Under the pieces are notes generated by a model, which did not search any database, was not told the origin of the DNA, and saw only the letters and a program-made list of their open reading frames with translations. A stretch of DNA of 64,000 bases, taken from Erinaceus europaeus. Lineage: Eukaryota > Chordata > Mammalia > Eulipotyphla > Erinaceidae. Both the position numbers and the translations under genes were made by a program. Shown here in pieces: positions 58,346 through 64,000 of this stretch. Every line of letters starts with the position of its first letter. Position 1 is the stretch's first letter. The DNA lies in NCBI RefSeq assembly GCF_950295315.1, contig NC_080166.1, positions 104,315,693-104,379,692 of the forward strand, read 5' to 3'.

Positions 58346-59667
58346 AGTAAATGATTTAGTTTATTGATAATAATTATGTTTGGCAGGAAATTAATCAGTA
58401 TAAAAGGAGAAAATAAATGGACAAGCAGCATATTCTGTTTTCATAATAAAAATAGCACATGAGATATTTTAAAGAACATCTTCAGGCACTGAACTTGTAA
58501 GCATATTAATTTTATGTAAAAATATTGCTTAAGCTCATGAATCAAATAGTATTTTAGAAAAAAATTACTTTGTGCTTGAATACATGAAAGATTGTCAGTA
58601 AAGAAGCCATTTAGGAGGCTTTATTCCCCTTAGAGGACAAAAGTGTAAACAAAGGTCTGAGCTAAGATGATTTTTGTATGAATGAAGTTAAGATCAAGGT
58701 ACCAAAAAAAAAAAAATCCTCATCAGACTTGGGAAATCTAAAGACACTGAACCACCGTTGTCAAAAATCCTTAAGGTAATTTAAGTAATTTATTTACTCT
58801 TAATTGTAAAGCTAGAAAAGTTGTGGTAATATTAGAGTTGTCAGCAAGATAGTTGTTTTCAAACCCAGAATTGGGAATGATATTAGTAAGTTAGTAACCA
58901 TAGCATGTTAGTTGAAAGATGATTGGCTAATAATAATGATTGGTCATGTTGATCAGAGAGAAGTATATAGGATTTGGGGATATGTTCAGATTACATATTA
59001 AATGCCATGGTTCTTTAAGAAGGAGTCTCCCTTTTTTTTTTTCCACGTTGTCCTTTAACACTTTTGCTAAAAATAATTGTAAATGCTTCTCTAAGGTGCT
59101 TCAGTACACAGAACAAGGAAAATTGATTGCAGCCAAGAGTACATGATTTATAGATAGAGCACATTTGCACTATGAGCTGTCATGTTAGTAAAAGAGGTAA
59201 GCTACTTCAAGCGTGTTTAAAATGTAAGGCAACCAGCCAAAACTTTGTAAAGCAAATTGGAAGGAAACAAAGAATCCCATACAAGACAACTGATAAAGGA
59301 TTCGGCTCAATATGCTTTTTGCAGGTGCAAAGCAGATTGTGGCATTTTTGCTTGTTTGTAATAAAGATCTAGTTGCATAGGGTGGACGTCTCTGTATGGT
59401 TGAGTTAGGTAGGGAACAATGGAATCTGAATACACAGATCCCTAGTAATTCGAATTAGAGAAGATCTGTATCCAGTTTTGAATACGAGGTACTGCTTAAG
59501 TTTCCAGTTTCTGACAGAAACAAGAAAATTCTTTGTTTAATTTCATGCGTAGTTGTTTACAGATATGCTATATATGATGTTGTGACCTAGTGTACTGCTG
59601 TTGGTGCAGTCTTGAGCTAATTCAGCAGGTGCTCAGATATAATAAGCCAATCTAAAAATATTTCACC
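58346..59667. other. 1.3 kb of intergenic DNA, no gene seen
   Basis: Small frames at 58940-59146 and 59172-59372 lack motifs and lie in unique AT-rich DNA. Not called. Confidence 0.5.
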
Positions 59668-60360
59668 CAATAGCCAAAATAAGGAAGCAACCAAAATCCC
59701 CAAAGCAGATGACTGGATAAAGAAGCTAGCTGAGGGAGTTGGGTGGTAGCACAGCGTGTTAAGCGCACTGCACATGGCGCAAAGCCCAAAGACCAGCTTT
59801 AAGGATCCCTGTTCTAGCACCGGGCTCCCCACCTGCAGGGGAATCCACAAGTGATGAAGCAGGTCTGCAGGTGTCTATGTTTCTTCTCCCCTTTCTGTCT
59901 TCCCCACCTCTCTCCATTTCTCTCTCTTATCTGATAACGATGACATTAATAACAACAACAATAATAACTACAACATCAATAAAAAATAAGGGCAACAAAA
60001 AGGAAAGCAAATAAATATAAAATAAAAAAAGAAACTATGAGATATATAGTCAATGGAATACTAGTCTGCAGCCAATGGGAGAGATTATATCTTCTGCAAT
60101 AAATTGAGTAGGACTTTCGCAAGTGTTTTTGATAAGTAATTAGAGGTGAAAGGCAACTACTAAATGGTTTCAGTCCCATGAACTATAAATGAGAGCAGAT
60201 ATTGGAGCATGGGCCTTTGATGAAAGGTGAGGTAACATACAAACACCAAGTGTGGGAGTGAAATTAACTCCTGAAATCTTATAGCTTTGTAAACACACTG
60301 TTAGATCACTAGTACAAATTAACAAATACAGATGATTAAAAATAAGTATTTTTTAAAAAA
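59668..60360 (+). mobile_element. Ancient L1 3' end, interrupted by a SINE
   Basis: AATAGCCAAAATAAGGAAGC, CAGATGACTGGATAAAGAAG, then after the SINE GATATATAGTCAATGGAATA and GAGAGATTATATC: the end of L1 ORF2 and 3' UTR in an old, pan-mammalian form. Confidence 0.7.
59734..60030 (+). mobile_element. SINE type 'A'
   Basis: GGGAGTTGGGTGGTAGCACA, CTGCAGGGGAATCCACAAGT, CAACAATAATAACTACAACA, GGGCAACAAAAAGGAAAGC tail. Confidence 0.92.
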
Positions 60361-60419
60361 TATTTATTTATTTATTTATCCCCTTTTGTTGCCCTTGTTG
60401 TTTTATTGTTGTAGTTATT

Positions 60420-60945
60420 GATGTCGAACTTGGATGCCTGAGTTGCACAGCAGATGTCATCGGCATAGATGAACTTCCTTGAAGAAGTTTCTGGGAGGTC
60501 ATTGATGTAAATATTAAATAGCGTAGGAGCCAGAACAGAGCCCTGGGGAGGCCACTTGAGACAAGTCTCCATCTGTTAGACTTGTCACCCAGATGCACCC
60601 AGAATCTTCTGTTTTGGAGAAGAAATGATATAGTGTTGGCCACCCATGGAGGCAGGCATCTTGAGATCTTGGCTAGGAGACCACGGTGCCAGACCGTGTC
60701 ATAGGCTGCTGTGAGATCAACAAAGACAGCACCTGTCTTTAAATTCTTCTGGAATCCAATTTCAATGTAAGTTGAGAGGGCCAGGACTTGTTCGCAGGTA
60801 GATCTTCCTGGGCGGAAACCAGCTTGGGCAGGTGATAGGAATTTCTCTGTAAGAGGAGAAATACGTGACAGAAGCAGCCTCTCAAGGAGTTTGTAACACA
60901 CGGAGAGGAGAGAAATTGGTCTATAGCTGGAGGCCAGTGTTGGCA
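60420..60945 (-). pseudogene. Vingi ORF, reverse transcriptase core (inverted segment)
   Basis: Read on the minus strand from 60941: SSYRPISLLSVCYKLLERLL (RT motif 1), FRPGRSTCEQVLALSTYIE (2), VFVDLTAAYDTVWHRGLLAK (A, catalytic D), LQNRRFWVHLGDKSNRWRL, then after a one-base deletion near 60555 GSVLAPTLFNIYINDLPETS (B) and FIYADDICCATQASKFD (C, two catalytic aspartates). The endonuclease that would precede it is missing. Role in the family: synthesis of cDNA at a nicked target. All catalytic residues are present, but the segment is detached from the rest of the ORF. Confidence 0.9.
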
Positions 60946-61929
60946 TCCAAGTTCGACATCCTCGAGGAAACACTCACGAAAGACATGTCTCTGATATCTG
61001 ATTACTGTAAAAAATGGCGACTAATCCCTAGCACTGCAAAAACGGTATCATCTGTTTTCCATCTACACCATGCCTCGGCCTCGCGTGAGCTTAATGTGCA
61101 GCTTGACGATACAAGAATCCAGGATGAAGCCCAGCCAGTCTATCTTGGCATTACTCTTGATCACACCCTGTCATTTTACGAACATCTCATAAAAACTGCA
61201 GTAAAGGTGGGCGCGAGGAATAACATCATTGCAAGACTGGCCAGCTCCTCATGGGGCGCGAGCGCTTCCACACTACGATCATCATCTCTGGCATTATGCT
61301 ATTCCACTGCAGAATACTGTGCCCCAGTATGGTTCCGTAGCCCCCATGTCCACTTGGTCAATTCCTAATTATATTCCTCCATGAGAATAATTTCTGGAAC
61401 CATCCGTTCCACCCCAGTTCCATGGCTGCCAGTTCTTAGCAACATCGCCCCGCCAGATATTCGTCGGGATGCAGCATCATCTAAGTTCATTTCCCACGTC
61501 TACGCTCGACCTCACCTGCCAATATACGCGGATATCTTCGCCCACCCTGTCCAACGCTTGAAGTCTCGTCATCCAATCTGGTCCCCTACGCCTACATTGA
61601 ACTTCTCTGTTCCAGACTCTTGGAAACAGAGTTGGCAGTCAGCTGAGGTAAAGAACAAACACCTCATCACAGACCCCTGCAAGTGTCAACCCGGCTTTGA
61701 CCTAGCACGTTATGATTGGGCCCTCCTCAATCGCTATCGAACAGGCCATGGCCGGTGTGCCGCTGGGGAGCCAGAGACGACCCAAACTGCCCCTGCGGCT
61801 ACAGAAAGACTATGACCCACATAGTCAACGACTGCCACCTCTCCAGATTCAAAGGAGGTCTTGAAACTTTACATCAGGCTCAACCTGACGCTGTTGACTG
61901 GCTACGGAAGAAGGGCAAACGCTAGAAGA
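60426..61929. mobile_element. Vingi-type non-LTR retrotransposon fragment with 5' inversion
   Basis: A 1.5-kb LINE piece flanked by AGTTATTGATGTC (60413-60425, 61930-61942). The protein is not L1: RT motifs are FVDLTAAYDTVWH, GSVLAPTLFNIYINDLP and IYADD, followed by a long C-terminal region with WGASASTLRSSSLALCYSTA and a CPCG...HIVNDC knuckle. Of the LINE clades known in mammals this fits Vingi, an Ingi-related clade described from hedgehogs; the assignment is from memory. Bases 60426-60941 are reversed relative to 60942-61929, and the join repeats 19 bases. It is truncated at its 5' end and carries one nonsense codon and two small frame breaks. Confidence 0.85.
60942..61925 (+). pseudogene. 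Vingi ORF, RT thumb and C-terminal region
   Basis: Plus strand from the shared SKFD: EETLTKDMSLISDYCKKWRL, VYLGITLDHTLSFYEHLIKT, SSWGASASTLRSSSLALCYS, AEYCAPVWFRSPHVHLVNS, then TAA (61366-61368, one C-to-T change from CAA), continuing in frame MRIISGTIRSTPVPWLPVLS ... PGFDLARYDWALLNRYRTGH. A small deletion near 61758 shifts to the frame CPCGYRKTMTHIVNDCHLSR, a C-x-C...H-x4-C knuckle, and LRKKGKR with TAG at 61923-61925. The stop lies four bases from the end of the element. Confidence 0.88.
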
Positions 61930-62152
61930 AGTTATTGATGTCATCATTGTTGCATAGGACAGAGAGAAATGGAGAGAGGAGGGAAATACAGAAGTGGAGG
62001 GGAAGATAGACACTTGCAGACCTGCTTCACTGCCTGTGAAGTGACTCCCCTGCAGGTGGGGAGCTGGGGGCTCGAACTGGGATCCTTACACCTGTCCTTG
62101 CGCTTTGCGCCACCTGCGCTTAACCCGCTGCTCTACCACCCAACTCCCTGGA

Positions 62153-62606
62153 AAAAAAAAAGTGTTACTTAAAGCAAATCCAGTGGTGTTGTGTGTAGAC
62201 TGTTGTTACTGGAATGTTACTTGATATCACTCTTATACTGAAATACTCTAATTTATTACCATTGAGGAAATACCACCTCACAGGACACTAAAAGTAAAGC
62301 TATGGAAACTCAATAAAAACCATTTAGAATAGCTAGTAATTATTGAGAATTTTATGTCTACAACAAATATTTAAGCATTCATAATACAGGATATACAGCT
62401 GACAGCAAACTGGGATGTTTATATTAATATAGTATACAACTTACTGATGAAAAGTATATGAAAGATGAACTTGAAGTCACAAAGCAAGCAAACACAAGAG
62501 GGACCAGTATTGAATTTTGTTTCTCCATGTCATCCTACCCCAAAAATTACCCTGAATATTGCATTTGCACACAAGGTAAGATTTTCTTTAAGTTAGTAAG
62601 TTTTGG
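62153..62606. other. Intergenic, nothing recognised
   Basis: AT-rich, no repeat typed. Confidence 0.5.
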
Positions 62607-62720
62607 GCTGGAGAGCTAGCACACCAGTGGATAGGACTTATTGGAGAGAGGTTCTAGGTTTGATCTTCAACATTACCACCAGCTGGAATTTAGTGGCTCT
62701 CAGGTTAAAAAAAAAAACAT
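62607..62720 (+). mobile_element. SINE type 'E', diverged
   Basis: GGGCTGGAGAGCTAGCACAC, AGTGGATAGGACTTATTGGA, GGTTTGATCTTCAACATTAC, short A tail at 62706. Confidence 0.55.
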
Positions 62721-62994
62721 TTTCAGTTTCAAAGTACAAAATTACATCTGCATGTATCTTTATCATATATCTATACAAAATGTTTAAATATTAGTATTCA
62801 TTGAATTGCTCATGTTCACCAGAATTTCTAATAGAAATTCTGTTATACAATCAAAATTCAATGCAGTTACACTGTAAACAAATCCTGGAAGTTATACAAG
62901 TAAAGGTAAATAAAGCTTAATGTTAATGAAAATAAAGGTTAGGACAAAATTGATTTCAGGAGCTTCTGATTTCTTCTTGTTTTTATTTTATTTT
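62721..62994. other. Short intergenic stretch
   Basis: Nothing recognised. Confidence 0.45.
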
Positions 62995-63165
62995 ATTTTA
63001 TCTTATTATTAAAAAGGAAACATTGGCAAAACCATAGGATAAGAGGGGTACAACTCCACACAATTCCCACCATCAAAACTCCCTATCCCATCCCCTCCCT
63101 TGATAGCTTTTCTATTCTTTAACCCTCTGGGAGTATGGACCCAAGGTCATTGTGGGATGCAGATC
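62995..63165 (-). mobile_element. Strongly 5'-truncated L1 3' end
   Basis: Minus strand: GCATCCCACAATGACCTTGG, GTCCATACTCCCAGAGGG, TGTGGAGTTGTACCCCTCTT, CCTATGGTTTTGCCAATG, then a TAAAATAAAATAAA tail. The duplication CTTCTTGTTTTTAT at 62973 and 63166 flanks it. Confidence 0.85.
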
Positions 63166-63179
63166 CTTCTTGTTTTTAT

Positions 63180-64000
63180 AAGGTGAATCTGTGAGAGCTA
63201 ATGGAGACCTTTTGAGGTTGAAAGAAGAAAATCATGTAATGATTTTGTGAAGAAGGAATCATGGTGTGAAATTCAGTAAAAACTGCTACTATTCACTGGT
63301 ACTGCTGGAATATTTAATCATCCACACTATAATTGTACACATGTTACTGTTTTCATAATTTCTGATTCAAGTTAATATACCTGCAACTTTTCACTATGTA
63401 TTCTAGCCATTCCTCCTAATTAATCAAAATCAAAGCTACATAAAAAGAATGTATCATGTAGAGCCTCATTTCTAACATCATAATTCGTCAAAAATCACAT
63501 AACAATCAGTGCTTAATCAAAACTTCCTAAAGTAATTTACACAGTTATTGTTTCACTGTAACACTCATGATTCCTGCAAAAGAAGTGTAAGGAAATAAAT
63601 CCTAGATATTTGACAAGTGAAAGTAAATAAAGGGCAAAATTCTAAAATATCAAGCTATCAAACCATCTGGGTTTGGGGAATTTGAATGAACTGGACACAG
63701 AACAAGTCACCTCAGTGATGCTGGTGAGAAAATACCTAGGGGGATTCATAAGAGGAGGTTTAAATTACAGACCAGGTCTGCATAATAATAGTGAATGGGT
63801 CTTAGCTTTTGTCCTAGAAAATAGGTTGGCTCCCAGATTACCCAAGGATGTAACAGAGAACTCTACAGGACAGATGGAAATCCTGAAGAAAAAGAAAAGA
63901 AAGGAAAGGAAAGAAACTATAGTTTCATGGACATTTTGGTGATAGCTTTCATAATATGAAAAGAGACTTCATGAGACAATGGAATAGATTTACAGATACT
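63180..64000. other. Intergenic to window end, no gene called
   Basis: An 89-codon plus frame (63673-63942) has a normal amino-acid mix for its first 65 residues and ends in an AAGGAAAGGA purine run. I see no motif, homologue or repeat origin, so it is left uncalled. Confidence 0.45.

Larger units (their letters stand above)
60361..62152 (-). mobile_element. SINE type 'A', host of the Vingi insertion
   Basis: Minus strand head GGGAGTTGGGTGGTAGAGCA near 62150, body to 61930, then after the insert the AACAATAAAACAACAAGGGC and AAATAAATAAATA tail at 60361-60412. The two parts join perfectly at AGTTATTGATGTC. Confidence 0.93.

Noticed and set aside
63673..63942. 89-codon frame at the window end
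   Set aside because: Reads reasonably but ends in a simple purine repeat and has no recognisable similarity. No promoter or splice evidence.

Overview
The window looks like intergenic DNA from a hedgehog (Erinaceidae, probably Erinaceus-like). I find no intact host protein-coding gene, no CRISPR array, no operon and no functional tRNA or rRNA gene. The hedgehog call rests on three things: dense copies of the tRNA-derived SINE whose tail runs through CAACAAAAGGG into (AAAT)n, two near-full-length L1s, and a piece of a Vingi-type LINE, a clade described from hedgehog genomes. Almost every open reading frame belongs to a retroelement or is a chance frame in AT-rich DNA.

Layout. 1-8.2 kb: AT-rich unique DNA, a short SINE, then an old minus-strand L1 (about 1640-8188) with a long 3' UTR. 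A solo LTR (3426-5642) interrupts it, and that LTR carries a second proviral fragment (3531-5286) whose two LTRs face opposite ways. 8.2-12.7 kb: unique DNA, SINE debris and an L1 3' end. 13-14.4 kb: an old plus-strand L1 3' end with another LTR-like insertion. 15.8-31 kb: many SINEs of about five types, a 48-nt retroposed 5S rRNA fragment (16130-16177), a nested SINE/Vingi/SINE block (20459-20995), an L1 3' UTR remnant (24.6-25.6 kb) and a solo LTR (28648-29076). 30.4-31.5 kb: a processed pseudogene of TEX261 on the minus strand. 33.06-39.25 kb: a near-full-length L1 with intact ORF1, broken ORF2 and a 3' extension inside the target-site duplication. 39.8-42.5 kb: an old minus-strand L1. 44.7-45.6 kb: three SINEs head to tail. 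46-49.1 kb: an unidentified decayed region and an old L1. 50.5-56.8 kb: an old L1 3' end into which a second full-length L1 (50818-56640) inserted. 57-64 kb: SINEs, an old L1 3' end, and a Vingi LINE fragment (60426-61929) inside a SINE, with its 5' half inverted relative to its 3' half.

How the parts relate. The window is a record of nested retroposition. Target-site duplications can be read for both young L1s, the Vingi insertions, several SINEs, the 5S fragment and the LTRs, so relative ages can be ordered. Vingi jumped after one SINE type (a copy sits inside it) and before another copy of a second SINE type (inserted into a Vingi tail). L1 enzymes plausibly account for the SINEs, the TEX261 pseudogene and the 5S fragment. 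The most unusual items are the inverted Vingi copy, the Vingi 3' end with almost no 3' UTR, the provirus with opposed LTRs, the tailless 5S retrosequence, the L1 3' transduction, and one frame break shared by two independently inserted L1s.
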